From: Sabellastarte sp. h YS-2021
Lineage: Eukaryota; Annelida; Polychaeta; Sabellida; Sabellidae
Direction: 5' to 3'
Assembly: GCA_964017235.1 (NCBI GenBank)
Contig: OZ024929.1
Span: 22,937,464-23,001,463, forward strand
DNA: 64,000 nt
In this document: one piece after another, positions 21,364-33,749 of the stretch
How positions within the stretch are numbered: the first letter of the stretch is position 1
Layout of the letters: every line of letters starts with the position of its first letter
The notes under the pieces: model-generated
Databases searched by the model: none
What the model was told of the DNA's origin: nothing
What the model saw: only the letters and a program-made list of their open reading frames with translations
Program-made: the position numbers and the translations under genes

Positions 21364-21784
21364 CTGTAGGACCATATTCATAAAACCATAAAATAGTATG
21401 ATAGAGGCAAGATTTATTTACAACTAAAAACTTAGATTAAAAAGTAAAGTTAATTGTTTTTGGGATAGGAGATTACCTAAGAATTTTAACATTTATTGAA
21501 TGACTATTATTTATTGTCTCAATAAAAAATCACTAATGTTTTAGGCGATTTCACGAATTCTCCTGGTCCATTTAGGGATTTCGCGAATTCCCTGATTACA
21601 CAAATTCACTGTAACATATATATGTACTTAAATAAGGTGTTAACATGTAAAGTCAAATAACATAAATTGGTTGCAGACACACCTTGCACACCCCACCCCA
21701 CCCCCATTTCCCTCGCCATTAACATAAAAGGTCACTTTAATTTAACATTGATGCATGCGCTATGGTAAATCAGCATAAATTATC

Positions 21785-22330
21785 CCTGGGTGCTTCACAA
21801 AAATGACCTGGACTTTTGTCTCAGCTAAGTTTTGTCTTAAAACCGTATTCACAAAGGGTGACTTAGCTAAGTCCAAGATTATCAAATAACCACAGTGGTT
21901 TTCTGTGTCATGTGACCTTTCTTTTCTATTCAAACTATACTATTGTTAACATACATCCTTTATTTAATGCATTTTATCTACGGAAAAGTGCTGTTTTGAA
22001 ATGGAAAACCTTGTTACCACATATAAACTTCCAAAGACTGCTTTAGTGAGGTGTTTTGTATAATTATACTTTATTTACAGCTCTGTCAAATTTTGAAGTG
22101 GAGAAAAGTTTATGGCGGCCATATTTAAGTCCTCTTTACAAAATTTAAACCCACTACCAACCAGTCTTAAAGTTGAGCCCTTGGCGAAGCCTAAGACCGG
22201 TCTTAAATTCTTTGTGAATACCACTAAGCCTAAGACAAAAGACTTAGCAGTTTTTGGGCAGAAACGTCAGACAAAAGTCTCAACTTTAAGCCTAAGCCCT
22301 GGCTAAGACCTTTCGTGAATACGGGCCCAG
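21785..22330. repeat. MITE-like inverted-repeat element
   Basis: CCGTATTCACAAAGG near 21843 is inverted as CCTTTCGTGAATACGG near 22309-22324. The inner flanks are rich in TAAGTCTTAAG-like phrases in both orientations. Such TCTTAAG-rich fold-backs are scattered in the window (about 2340-2405 and 22180-22330). No coding sequence. Ends approximate. Confidence 0.5.
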
Positions 22331-25300
22331 GAGAATCTCCACTTTGTATCAAAAACAGTGTATGCAAATGAGACGAAAACTACCTAGGTGGGAGAAACCT
22401 CCATAGCTGAGAACTGTCTATTGGGGTTTTTTCCCCGCTCCGTGCGTAATAAACAAAAAGAACACAGAACCGCTTATGGAACACAAACCATATTTAATAT
22501 CATCGCCACACCATATTAAGCATTTCTGCAAATGAAAAACATCACGATTATGCTGTCTAAATTATACTTACTGACCAAATGAAAGATGTTTAAGGCATCG
22601 TTGGTCCTTCATGGACAGAACCAATTAAGAACCATATTAAAAGGGGATTGAGTGCATAGTGGATGACCCGCCTGTACAGACAGATACAAATATGCCTAGC
22701 ATGGCGTGAATAGGTTATGGTAAAGTGTTGGACTTGTTTTTATGCATATACATATGTATGACACACATATATAAGGAGATGTTTGGGTTTTCTTGTAATC
22801 ATTTGGCCAACTTTAGTCAGTGAATCAGTCGCCTGGGAAGTTTATTGCCTGTTTGTTACGATTTTGTGGTTGTGTAGAAAAGTTAGTTTTCAACATAAAA
22901 AAGGAACATTGACTGTTATAGCTGTTAAATTGAGGTATGTGTTGTGGAATTTAATATGAATGTTATGGTGTATTTATGTCTGTCTGTCTGCGTGTAAACA
23001 ATCTCATTAGTGTATTTATCTCTAGATATATATAGATATATATATTATGACAATTATCTTTTAAATATTACTATGAGTTTCTATGGGTTACATGTTTATT
23101 ATTGGCCTATGTAGATAATTTTTGATTGGTTTATGTCAAGGGAAATTTGATTGAGTAAGTTAAATGACAACATATCTCATGTATAAGATTTACAATTACA
23201 TACACTGTAACATAACAATAAGAGAAGTTGGAAAGAAATTCAGTGTTTAAGTAAAAGAGACTGTAGACATTTATATATTTGTTAATCTATTTGTTAATGC
23301 TTCGATCCGATCCTTATGCTCTCTTCTATGCAATTTTGCTGTCCAGTTGATGGACTTATCCGCGTGTTTTCGAAAAGAGGCCATTGTATCTGGGCACCAC
23401 ACGTTCAACAATGAGTCATCCAGTATATTCATCCCACCTTCCTCTATCACTACCCAAAATGTAGATTTTAATACATCTCGTGAGAGAGCGTAATGGTTAT
23501 TTTAAACATCTTTTAAAAAGGCGGCCCCAAACACCAATTACTTTCCGAGCTGCATCAAATTGCCCAGAGTTGGGAGCAACCTAAATCTTCAACATAGTTG
23601 GGAAACAGGACTGAGAACACATTCATTGTGCCTTATAATTTATAAATCAGGATTATATATTCAATAAATATTATTTACAAGTGACATTGAAAAGAATGGG
23701 ATATAATAGCTGTGGTTTGTTTGACAGTATTATTATAAATACTAGGGGTTTTGTCCCTCGTGGCAAATAGCCATGTATCCCATTATAGACTGAGTTTTTG
23801 ACTGGTAATGTAAAATCTCCTTAGCACTGATACAGCATAAACAACCAATTATGTAGATATGGACGGATTATCGTTCTAACTTCACACTTATCCAGATAAG
23901 GGAGGGTTCATATCCACAAAAAAAGGTCAGTGAAGGATGTGCTAAACGTTAGTTGAATTTTAGAAGAACAAACTGCCAACTTGAGCTTAATTTTCGACAA
24001 TATTTGACTGATTTCCTTTTTGTGAATAACAGCTCAGATCCTTTTTGTGCCCCCCCCCCCCTGTGGTTGTGTGACTTAAAAATCAAACGTGGTTTGTTTT
24101 GCAGCTTTAAGTTCAAACAATTTAAGCATGCTTTAGGCTTGACAGAATGCATAACTGGAAATCTGAAATCGGGATAAGTCAGCACTGACTTAGTTAAAGG
24201 AAGGTTATCAAACAATTCACTTGCTTCTCCAAAATGCTGTCAAGTTCCAGTCAGATGAGATCCGACATTGGAATTCTTCTTTAAAATATATCCACAGTGC
24301 CCTAGTGGGTTGGCTGGTTTTGGCATGGATTTTGTGTGAGTTCATCTCCTGGAAACTGCAATTCTGAGGACCTCTGTCAACATGGCCCAGAATTTTAAAT
24401 GGGACATAAAACTCGCAACTTAAAAATTTTGAAATTGAGGTACCTCCATATGTCATGACGTGGTAGTGTTAATGACCCTGTAATACATAGGTCATCCCTT
24501 TCTGTGCTGAGGGGTCAAATAAATTGTGTAAACAGGATGGCTTGTTCTTCAATGTACAAAATGGTCTCTTTTTGGACCCATAAGGACAAGTTTGTGACAT
24601 GGATAATGAATATGTAGAACAAATGACCATACGGAAAGATGTGACCTAAGCATTAGAGAAGATTTATATAAGAGTCCATTAGGATGTAGTGGCCCTGGAC
24701 TGTTTATATTTGGCAAGTTATTGCTTGGGTATCATTGAGATGATATTACCAGGCACTAAAACAGGTATAAATGCAGTGAGAAATGGTGCATGTAATGGCT
24801 TTTCATTGGCTGGAGAGGTTCGTGTTAACCTGTCCTTGTTTAGGACAACAAATACTTGAATTTGTACCCTGATGTTTCTGACGTGGTTTATGAACTCACG
24901 TGTAAATCCAGTTATCAAAGGCACTTTGACGGGATTTTCCAGGTAAATAAATCCATTCTTAAAGCTTGTTGAATGGGGCACACCAAACATATTTTGAAAT
25001 AAGAATATTGGCCGACAAGGAGAAAAACTCGGGAATGAAATATTATTATTGATTTTTTTATTTTTGTAATTTTTTTCATTTTATTTATTTTTGTTTTATT
25101 TGTGTGAAAATGTAAAAAAAATGTTCTGGTGATAAGCAATTCTCACTACATGGAGAAAAAACTGCTTCCTTAAGGTTTGAAATTCATTTGCTATTCTTCA
25201 GTTTAAAGTAATCGTACCTGCTCTAACAATAGACCAGTTTGATCCATTAAAAGGAACATCAGATGTCAAGGTTAATACCCTTGTTCCATTTTTGCTACTG

Positions 25301-25620
25301 CTTCCAGTCGTAACTTGGCACAACTTGGACTCACAAAAAACTTATTTTGGCTTGTTTTAAGGACAGTTTCGTGGACTTCTTTTTTATTTACAAGTGCAAG
25401 TTACAAAAGCCTTTATCTGACATAAAATTAAAAGAATGAATCTTTTATGCTCGTTTTTAATGTGCGATAATATAATTTCTACATGAAATCAGCACCCCAA
25501 CTTGGCAAAATTTGCATAGGGAAAGTCCAGAAGTTATTTAGTTTATTGCTGTCGTCAAATGTTAATTAAATATTCCAACTTCCGTTTTGTGCCAAGGTGA
25601 GGTTTGTGCTATGATACGGC
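22331..25620. other. Noncoding AT-rich stretch
   Basis: No defensible gene. Overlapping opposite-strand ORFs near 23950-24215 lack protein-like character and are interrupted by a C-run. Short TA-rich and TTTTATTTTTG-rich tracts occur near 23030 and 25050-25110. Confidence 0.5.
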
Positions 25621-25625
25621 ATGAT

Positions 25626-26554
25626 GCAGTAGTTATTTCCCGCCTGCGGCTGAAGACCGTGGTCGGGAGATTAGAAAACCCCTTCCATACGTGCGTGCGT
25701 GCATCCGTTCGTCACGTTTTTACATAAACCTTAATATCTCATTCATTTATAAAGATATCTTCCACCAAATTTGCAAATAATGTTTATGGCCATAAAAACC
25801 TGTCTGTGCAAAATTTTAGCCTCATTTTGAAAAACAAAATGGCCGCCATAGCTAATTGTTTGAAAATCATAAAGGTGCTCTAAATCTTAAAATATTCCAG
25901 CTAGTTTCATCAAATTTACACAAAAGCTATATGGCTAGAAAAGCTAGCCTGATAGTAATTTTGGCCTAATTGAAAAAACAAAATGGCCGCCATATCGCAT
26001 ATTTTATGTCAGGCAGGGTTATCCTATTTAAAAGGCCTTATATCTCCCCTAAAATTGCTTCTAGAGGTTCGGAATGTGAAACAACTTGTAGGAATTCATG
26101 GCCTGGGAATCTTTTCCAGGTGTTGAATTTAACCTTTGACCCCTGCTTCAACATCCTTATTTCTCCTGTTTTATTAGAGCTATGGCTTTAGATTGTAAAG
26201 ATAGACCAAGAAAAGTCCTGGCCTGTAAATGTTTTGTCTGAGAAATATAAGGCCAGGAAAGTTAGCCTGATAGTAATTTGGCCTAGTTTCGAAAACAAAA
26301 GGGCCGTCATATCACATGTTTAATGTTCAATGGGATTATCCCATTAAAAAGGCCTTATATCTCTCTTATCATTGCTATTAGGGGTTCCAAATGTGAAAAC
26401 AACTCAAAGAAAGAAACGGCCTGAGACTTTTTCAACTGTTGACTTTTACCTTTGACCCCTTTTTCATTGTCAAGTGGGGTTATCTTACTACAAAGCCTTA
26501 TATTTCCTTTAGTTCTCCATCATTACTGATTCTAAGGCGGGAGATAACTGCTGC
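25626..26554 (+). mobile_element. Non-autonomous TIR element with internal tandem repeats
   Basis: GCAGTAGTTATTTCCCGCCT (25626-25645) and the reverse complement of 26535-26554 (GCAGCAGTTATCTCCCGCCT) match at 18 of 20 positions. Inside are two diverged ~300-bp tandem units (about 25938-26236 and 26244-26540), each running from AGCCTGATAGTAATTT through GGCCTTATATCTC to CCTTTGACCCC. A third partial unit begins at about 25800 with AACAAAATGGCCGCCAT. There is no transposase. A deleted copy lies in inverted orientation at 29209-29581. The left interior includes GTGCGTGCGTGC. Confidence 0.75.
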
Positions 26555-26559
26555 GGCAG

Positions 26560-29205
26560 TGGCCTTGTTATCTAAAGGCCAAGCTTACTAAAACAAGTGG
26601 GTGAATGTGCTGCTTCAGATGAACTGGAAAATATATGATTTATGAGTGAAAAATTTGCTATACCACCGAAAAAGATCCGCCTTATGCCCATTCTCTACTG
26701 CTATGACTCATAAACATTGCCTTAAGTAGGCTGCGAACAACGTTGTTGAAGTGTGTATCTGTTTTCCGCTCCATTACACGTCAGCGTATTTTGGATGTGA
26801 AGACCTGTCATTTTAGAATGCCAATGCTACCAGATTTAGGGATTCCATGTGGAATATGGCTTTGTATGTAAACATACCCCATGATTTTCCTTCTAATTTA
26901 TGTTGTATTTTTGTGTAATGATTTGGGGAAACACTGTCCTCAAGCTCTTAATAAGCCTATCAACCCCTGTGCTGTAATTGGAAAACTTATGCAACTAACC
27001 TTCTCTTGAGACAAAATCACTCGGCCCCCCAATGATACAGAAAAGTGGACACAATTAGTCGTAGGACCAAACAAATAAGTCATGACACCATAAAGATAAA
27101 TTGCAGCACACAAAAGATCAGTTATAAATGCTTTATGGCTGACAAAAATCAATTATGATTACTGCTTACATTCACAAAGGTTTTTGAATGCCTTAAATGT
27201 CTTTAATGAGTGTCTAAGTCTAAGAAAATTTGTATGAACAAAATCATTGCGACCATCACTGTATAATCCTGACATTTGGGAGGCAAGCTCTGGACAGTGG
27301 AACAGGGGTAAAAACTTGTTTGAAATGACAGAGGGTAATTAATGCAGTATGAAAATAAGAAGAATAAAATGTTGAAATGTAAAATACATTTAATTCACTA
27401 AAATATATGTGGAAACTCTTCTTCTACAGCTTGGTCTTGTTTTAAGGAATGTCACCTTCCGTGTTTGTGATGATAAATTCATCGAAATGTAAAATGTGTG
27501 TTGGAAGGGAGGAGAGGTTTGATTCATTAAACTTGTACTCTTTAACTCTATATTTCTTATAAAGGTTTACTTTTATATAATAATAACCCTTAAGTTCTTA
27601 ATAGAAGCATAAAAATTGCACTTCCTATTTGAAAATGAAATGTTGCCATTGGGGTTATATATTTTTCAATCTTAGGATGCCATACACAAACTAGGCTGGT
27701 TGTCAAACAGCTTTTATTTCCTGAAGTAGCTATAGTTTACTCGTCTATTAATCCGCCATGAATTGGCAAACTTCATGATTGTTTAAAATAATTTAATTAT
27801 TTATATATACATTTTATACGAGTTCAACACATTTTACAGGATATAATGGGACTTGTAACATGACATATTGCTACTAAAATAAGCAATATTTGTTTCGACC
27901 ATTTATTTAACCCCTTCGCCCCAAAACACACAATAAGATGTTTCCCAGCTATAATATTTCATATATAACATTTAAACTGATGCGCACTTTTTATTTTAGA
28001 TAAATATTTATGAATTATTATATGATGACATTACACAGTAACAAGGGGCGTAATATCAAATTGTGTACCATATAAGTTGACCAGATACACATTATAATAT
28101 TTTTCTCTATTGTTACTAAGTGTAACTTCATAATCTAGTTATCCAAAACTGTGGTCGATACCGGACTCTTTTCTACAGAGAAAAGTGGTAAGGGAACCAG
28201 ACAACACAGAAGTAAGTTTCAATGATTGGAATACATATTATATGAACATGTTATGTATATTGGTGGACTCAGTGAAAACTGTGTTATGATATAAGGGGTT
28301 AGAAGATTTATTGTACCCCGTTCAGGGCTAACGCTTAAAATAGACTGACCTTGAGATAATGTATGTATAGTTTTCAAAATTACAAAAGCCATACTTTAAT
28401 ATAATTAAGCTATACAGGAACGATCATTTAGGAAGTATTGTGCATGGGAGAACTGCAGTTAACAACAACAAAGGTTTTGTTAATATCAGGATAAAAAAAA
28501 GCCCTTAATAAACTAGAATGAATGTGTCGGGGTTTCCTGGAAGAGAATCTGAACGAGTTATCAACTCTGTACCAAAACAGTGATATTCATACATATAGCC
28601 TTGCCCGAGGCGCATGTTTGTGAGAGACTTCATTTGAGTTTAGTCCCACTTAAATGTACACTCTAAAATAATACCAAAAGTGTACTCATGCGAGTTTACA
28701 AAGACCATTTCCAGTTATTTTCCTCACAATGAATTCACAAAGAGGTAAGTTGAGAAATAAATACAATTATAAAGACCGGAAGTGCGCAGACTACAGAAAA
28801 CAATGCAGTGCGCATATTTTTGCGTACAATTATCTGAGGCAATAATTGGACGATCGTCGATAATACAGGACAAAACGATACAGACAAAATATAGTGCGAC
28901 AACTAGGTGTGATTTGAAGCATATTTACAATAATATTTATGGATTAATAAATGAAACCGGTCTTTATAATAGAAATAAAGTCCTCAGTTTTGTGATTTAT
29001 AACCCAATATAATTCACAAATTTCCGGCGAATAACGGACGAGCGATTTAACCTTTGACTTGTGGTGGTGAGCATGAGTTTGAAAATCTTGTCCAGTGCTA
29101 TTTCTTGGACTCCATAAGGTGTAGAAGGTTGACAATTGGTAGGGACATTGGTTAGGGGGTGTAGGTATGCATCAGGGTGTTACCTATAACTTTTGCTCTG
29201 CGAAA
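26560..29205. other. Noncoding AT-rich stretch
   Basis: No gene seen. Short chance ORFs only, including two of 60-76 codons near 28.8-29.1 kb. Confidence 0.5.
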
Positions 29206-29208
29206 GTG

Positions 29209-29581
29209 TCTTCTCCTGCCATATTTGTGACACATTATAGCGGCAACTATGCCAAATTACTATTATGCTAGGTATTTTTAGACATATATCTTTTGTGAAA
29301 ATTTGACGAACCTAGCTGCGATATTTCAAGATATAGAGCATCATTATGATTTTCAAACAATCAGCTATGGGGGCCATTTTGCTTTTTTCAAAATTTTGCT
29401 TTTTTCAAAATTTTGCATAGACATGTTTGCATAGTCATAAACAAATTGGTTGAGATATCTGTATCAATGAATGAAATTTTTAGGTTTATGTAAAAACATG
29501 ACAAGTGGACACATGCACAGACAGTTGGAAGGCATTTTGTAATGTCCCCGAAAACCGCCTTCGGCCACTGGCAGGAGATGA
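29209..29581 (-). mobile_element. Second, internally deleted copy of the 25.6-kb TIR element
   Basis: Ends TCTTCTCCTGCCA (29209-29221) and TGGCAGGAGATGA (29569-29581) are inverted repeats matching at 12 of 13 positions. The reverse complement of the interior aligns by eye with 25680-25925: shared TTACATAAACCT, AAAATTTTG, AAAATGGC...CCATAGCT, TTGTTTGAAAATCATAA and GCTCTA. It lacks the tandem ~300-bp units. Confidence 0.7.
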
Positions 29582-29584
29582 TAA

Positions 29585-30760
29585 ATGGATGAATGTATAT
29601 TTTATATATGTCAGTTATTTTCTAAAGTTTTATTATAAAAATTAACTAATTGTGGTTAATATTATTTGAATAATTATGATACTTGCGACTATGCATATTA
29701 ATATATATGCACTGTTTATTTGAATTTATGAGTTGCCAGCCGGACATATGGTGTAATATCGGAGCACTTTATAGTAATTAATGTTTTATATACATAATAG
29801 TTGATACAAGGGAACTATGGGCATGGTGAGTACAACAAGCTAACAAGTTGCCTAATATAATTGAGTACACATTAAATTTATGTCACAGTTTTGAAATTAA
29901 ACCCGATGAACTACATTGTAAGAGTAAACTTTCCTGAGCCTTCTTTAAAATAAAAAGAAGGTAACAAACTTAGGGTCTGATTATTCCATAACTAATTCTC
30001 AATAAGGGCATTTTTCAGGAATGCAATATTTCAGCAAAGAACTTTTCCACGAGACTTTGACAGGGAGAAATATCGGTATCCCCACAAGGATAACTCATAT
30101 AACACATATGGGCCAAGCATATGGGCCAAGCATGTGGCAAAAACTGATTGAAATGTCCCAATATGACCTATACTGAGAAAAGCCTGGACTTTGACTGATA
30201 TGATAGAGTAAGACTATAAACCAGTGGGTGTGTCTGTACTTTCACTTAGCTATGTTGCTTCGATCAGTAGCATATCATGTACCAGAAGAGGTCAGTAATG
30301 TAAATGAAGATATTCCTCATGTGACCCTGTTTGGCTGTTCCATTCTAACATGATAGTAGTTAAGGTCTATTCACACCGTTCTGTACTGTCGTGTCAATAC
30401 GGATTTGAATACTGGTTCACGACATATGTTGACAGTGCATATTTAAACACTAGCTGTCCCATACACAGCCCCTTCATTCCCCACCTGTACATTTTAATAC
30501 AGCTTATGGGAGGATATAACAACAATATAATAACAAAAGTCCGGAAAATACCTTCTGTGTTGTGTCAAATACGTATCCAAACTTACTGAAGCTTATGGAT
30601 ATTACTGAACATGAAACTTGGAGAGCCAAAAAGGAGCCTGGACGAGTTAAATATTTTATGTATGTATGTAGCACGTTAGGCCAGTAACACCCACCCACCC
30701 CTCCTCAAACGTGTTTCATTACTTTACTGGTAATCTTAGCGCTCTTTCGTTGATACAATT
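29585..30760. other. Noncoding stretch
   Basis: AT-rich sequence with no gene seen. A small duplication of CATATGGGCCAAGCAT occurs near 30105-30130. Confidence 0.45.
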
Positions 30761-30779
30761 GTCCGTATTTTAACCATAT

Positions 30780-31001
30780 GTTTATTTATTTATTAATTTG
30801 GGATGTTATGTCGCTTTCAACACTGTAACAGGTCATATCACGACGGGTAGTTGGAAGGGCAGAGGAAACTAGTACATACAGTTGGTCTAGGTTTTGTACT
30901 GTAAACTGTCGACCAACAGCAAGCAACTACCAGCTTTCCCATTTGAGTCAGGGCTGGGAACCGAACCCCAACCTCAGAGGTGGGAGGTGAGAGTGTTACC
31001 A
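30780..31001 (-). repeat. tRNA-derived SINE, copy 3 (5'-truncated at the A box)
   Basis: Same family on the minus strand. The B-box region GGGTTCGGTTCCC is present and the element stops inside the A box. It is flanked by a perfect 16-bp target-site duplication CGTATTTTAACCATAT at 30764-30779 and 31002-31017. The 3' tail on the minus strand is TAAATAAATAAAC-like. Confidence 0.95.
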
Positions 31002-31019
31002 CGTATTTTAACCATATAA

Positions 31020-32640
31020 CAATAACTTCGGCCATGTCAGAATTCTACACTGATTGGTTGAATTCTGGTATCACAGATGAAAGATACTAAAACTATGATA
31101 TTTTTTCCTACATTTACAGTATCCAGTTGAACTGAATCCCCATTCAGCCAAGGAGATTTGATAGTCGCTTTACAGAAGAGGTATGTTAGTTGATGTAAAC
31201 ATTGTGATTTTAGGAGCTGCCAAAGACCTGAATTATTTGGTGATTTGAGCAGATTAATGTAATTTATGATTTTAATCTGACCTCGATATGTCAATATTGT
31301 GAATGAAAGACTTCTTTCGGTGGGTGACTGTCAGTTTTAATCAATTTAATCTATCTAAATTTCTATAGAATTTATCAGATGAAGTTTTTATCAGTTTATG
31401 AACCTTATTTCGGTGAATTATTGACTTTGAACCTCATTTACGCATCTAGATATTGATTAATGCTCCAAATAATATACTTAGATAAATAATATTTAGTGTT
31501 TTACATCACACCTAGTACCTAATCAGCTATATTGTGATGGGTAGTTGGAAGGGCATAGGAAACCAGTACACAGAGTTGGTCAAGGTTCTTTAATGTAAAC
31601 TGCCGACCATATTTACAGATTAAGCTCAATATATAGTAATGCATTGAACGGGAAAAAAAGGCAAAAGAAGAACTAAATGTTAGTAGAAGAAAAAAAGAGA
31701 GTGATATAAACTTGTGTTGGATGTGATAGTGCAAGTGTAATGGTATTAATGCTTAAGAGACGTGTTAGGTGCATTTGATGCACTCCATCGTGCATGTTGC
31801 ATGGTCTCTAAAGAGGACTGGGGATGTATCTCCTTCTGCAAGCGGATTTTCTTGGGTAGTCTTGATTTTTCTACTGCACTCTACATATCTGCCCAAGCAT
31901 GGGCACTGTCTGGGCTGTCTGGGGAGCAACTGGAGGACGTAGTGGGACTTTATTCTGGGGCAGTTTCACCTGTTATGCCTCCTGTATAATTCTGTCATTT
32001 GCATCCCCTTAGTTCTTGGGGTGATTAACATGCACCAGTTTCTGAACTGGTTTGTTTTTCTCAGCCAAATTGATTTTTATATCTGTCATTTGTGCATTTA
32101 GTGTGAACTGATGTATGTCACACTAATTTATAGCGATGGGTCAGTATGAAAAATGTGTACATCGGGAGGTTGCCAATGCAAAACCGTACTGAATTTGGGA
32201 CTTCGCATTTTAGTACACCCAAAAACAAACATGGACGTTTAGGATAACAATGTCGCAATAAAAGCTCACAAATGCACGAAAAATGCGATAAAAATGTATA
32301 ATATCTTTAAGCTTTATAGATATTATTAAGCTCTAAAAACTTAACTATTCTTAGTGTTTACAAAACAAAAAGTACCAGATAAACAAATTTCAATGAATTT
32401 TGATTTATTTTTCAGACAACTGTTGATATTAATGGTAAGTCTGTTGACTGCTGTTTTTTCAGAAGTTGTTATTCTACAATTTTTCTTCTTTCGAATGCTG
32501 TTTAACTTGTAACAAAAGACACTTGTATAATTTTTGTTGCTTCGCACAATTGATGCATTATGTATACAACACAAGTTTACGCCAGGATGTTACTTTCTAT
32601 TATTGTCTTTGTGTTGCTCAGGTTGTGTGATTCAATACAA
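31020..32640. other. Noncoding stretch
   Basis: No defensible gene apart from a SINE piece at 31495-31612. A 75-codon plus-strand ORF at 31762-31989 has ordinary composition but no recognisable motif and no splice context. Confidence 0.4.
31495..31612 (-). repeat. tRNA-derived SINE, copy 4 (3' part only)
   Basis: Contains the family phrases GTGATGGGTAGTTGGAAGGG, AGGAAACCAGTAC, TTGGTCAAGG and TAAACTGCCGACC in plus-strand order. The tRNA-like head is missing. Confidence 0.8.
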
Positions 32641-32644
32641 TTTT

Positions 32645-32710
32645 TGGGGTAACTGGTGCTTTGTTTTTGGGTAACTGGTGCTTTGTTTTTGGGTAACTGG
32701 TGCTTTGTTG
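32645..32710. repeat. Three tandem copies of a 22-bp unit
   Basis: GGGTAACTGGTGCTTTG followed by T-runs is repeated three times nearly exactly. Confidence 0.9.
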
Positions 32711-32902
32711 TACAGCTGGTGTATAATATATATGATACGACTTTAAGTTTGAAAGATTACTAGGTAGCCTTCAATTGTCACAATGTTGTTCCTTCTTTTC
32801 TATTTCTTAGGATAATTAATTTTTGATTTTATATAGATTGTAATAAAAAAGAGCATAATTATCTCAAACAAGACTCGTTTCATATTTAATTAGTTTTCTA
32901 TT

Positions 32903-32971
32903 GTCTGGCAATTTCTGAAAAGTTTAACCTCTAATGTATATTGAGGTTAAACTTTTCAGAAATTGCCAGAC
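32903..32971. repeat. Perfect 29-bp inverted repeat at the 5' end of a LINE fragment
   Basis: Arms 32903-32931 and 32943-32971 are exact reverse complements with an 11-base loop. The right arm continues in frame into the RT fragment that follows (QKLPDSQSGF), so the left arm is an inverted copy of LINE sequence. This is a snap-back join at the truncation point. Confidence 0.9.
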
Positions 32972-33500
32972 TCCCAAAGTGGCTTCATCAAAGGAAGATT
33001 TAAAGATGAATCTACAAGATTAGTATATGATTTAATGCACTATGCAGAATCAAATAACATTATTCGGTTGTTGATGTTGATAGATTTTGAAAAAGCTTTT
33101 GATTCAATCTCTTGGAAATTTATGTACAAACCTCTAAAATTTTTAGGCTTTGGCGAATTTTATTTAGGTTGGATATAGCTCTTCAACAATAAAGTAACTG
33201 CTTCTGTTCTACAAGTTAGTATAGAATCTTTTGATATAGCATGAGGATGTAAACGAAGAGACCCAATTACATCTTATCTTTTTATTATATGCAATTAAAT
33301 TCTAACCTATCTTATCAGTGACAACTCAGAAATTAAAGGAGTAAGTACAGATGACACAGAATATAGGTTGATGCAGTTTGCCGATGATACAACACTTTTT
33401 GGATGGTTTGCCCAGCTCCTTCCATTCAGACCTAAGTAACATTGAAATTTTTGGAGCATTATTTGGCTTAAAAATAAATATGAATAAGTCCCTATCGGAC
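32943..33500 (+). pseudogene. L1/Tx1-like LINE reverse-transcriptase fragment
   Basis: Pieces of an RT read as PDSQSGFIKGRF, ESTRLVYDLMHYAE, motif A LLMLIDFEKAFDSISWKFMY, IESFDIAXGCKRRDPIT (motif B, normally GCRQGDPIS), YLFIICN and MQFADDTTLF with the catalytic FADD at 33377-33388, then GLKINMNK. The GFIxGR, DFEKAFDS and GCRQGDPIS-type boxes mark the L1/Tx1 group, unlike the CR1/L2-type copies elsewhere in the window. In-frame stops and frameshifts occur near 33176, 33240, 33297 and 33400. Both endonuclease and C-terminal domain are missing. Confidence 0.8.
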
Positions 33501-33596
33501 GCTAATATAGTAACAGACCTTGTTGTGGAACTGGACTATCCCTCTTTGCACATCAGCGCCTTAGAGGATGTATACATCAATTTGGCACTTTATAAG

Positions 33597-33642
33597 TGTT
33601 TCTCACTCACTCACTCACTCATCACTCATCACTCACTCACGG
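33597..33642. repeat. CACT microsatellite
   Basis: Imperfect CACT/ATCACT run just before a SINE piece. Confidence 0.85.
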
Positions 33643-33654
33643 CAATGACTGGTT

Positions 33655-33745
33655 CCTTATTGGGCTTATTGTGACGGGTAATTGGAAGGTGAGAGGAAAC
33701 CCGTACATACAGATGGTCAAGGTTCTGTACTGTAAACTGCCAAAC
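33655..33745 (-). repeat. tRNA-derived SINE, copy 5 (3' part only)
   Basis: Plus-strand order GTGACGGGTAATTGGAAGG, GAGGAAACCCGTACATACAG and TACTGTAAACTGCC matches the 3' half of the family. Head missing. Confidence 0.75.
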
Positions 33746-33749
33746 AAGG

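Larger units (their letters stand above)
20892..21610. mobile_element. Terminal-inverted-repeat element with palindrome arrays and a nested SINE
   Basis: The ends 20892-20919 and 21583-21610 are perfect 28-bp inverted repeats beginning AGTGAATTTGTGTAATCAGG. The inverted similarity continues inward (AAATGGACCAGG occurs near both ends). Just inside each end lie tandem palindromes of the form AGGGAATTCGTGAAATCCCT. The element carries no coding sequence and is interrupted by a SINE (21132-21363), so it is older than that SINE. It is probably a non-autonomous DNA transposon or Helitron-like element. I found no sure target-site duplication. Confidence 0.75.

Noticed and set aside
31762-31989. A 75-codon plus-strand ORF as a host exon
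   Set aside because: Reasonable composition, but there is no recognisable motif and no convincing splice acceptor or donor in phase, and no partner exons nearby.
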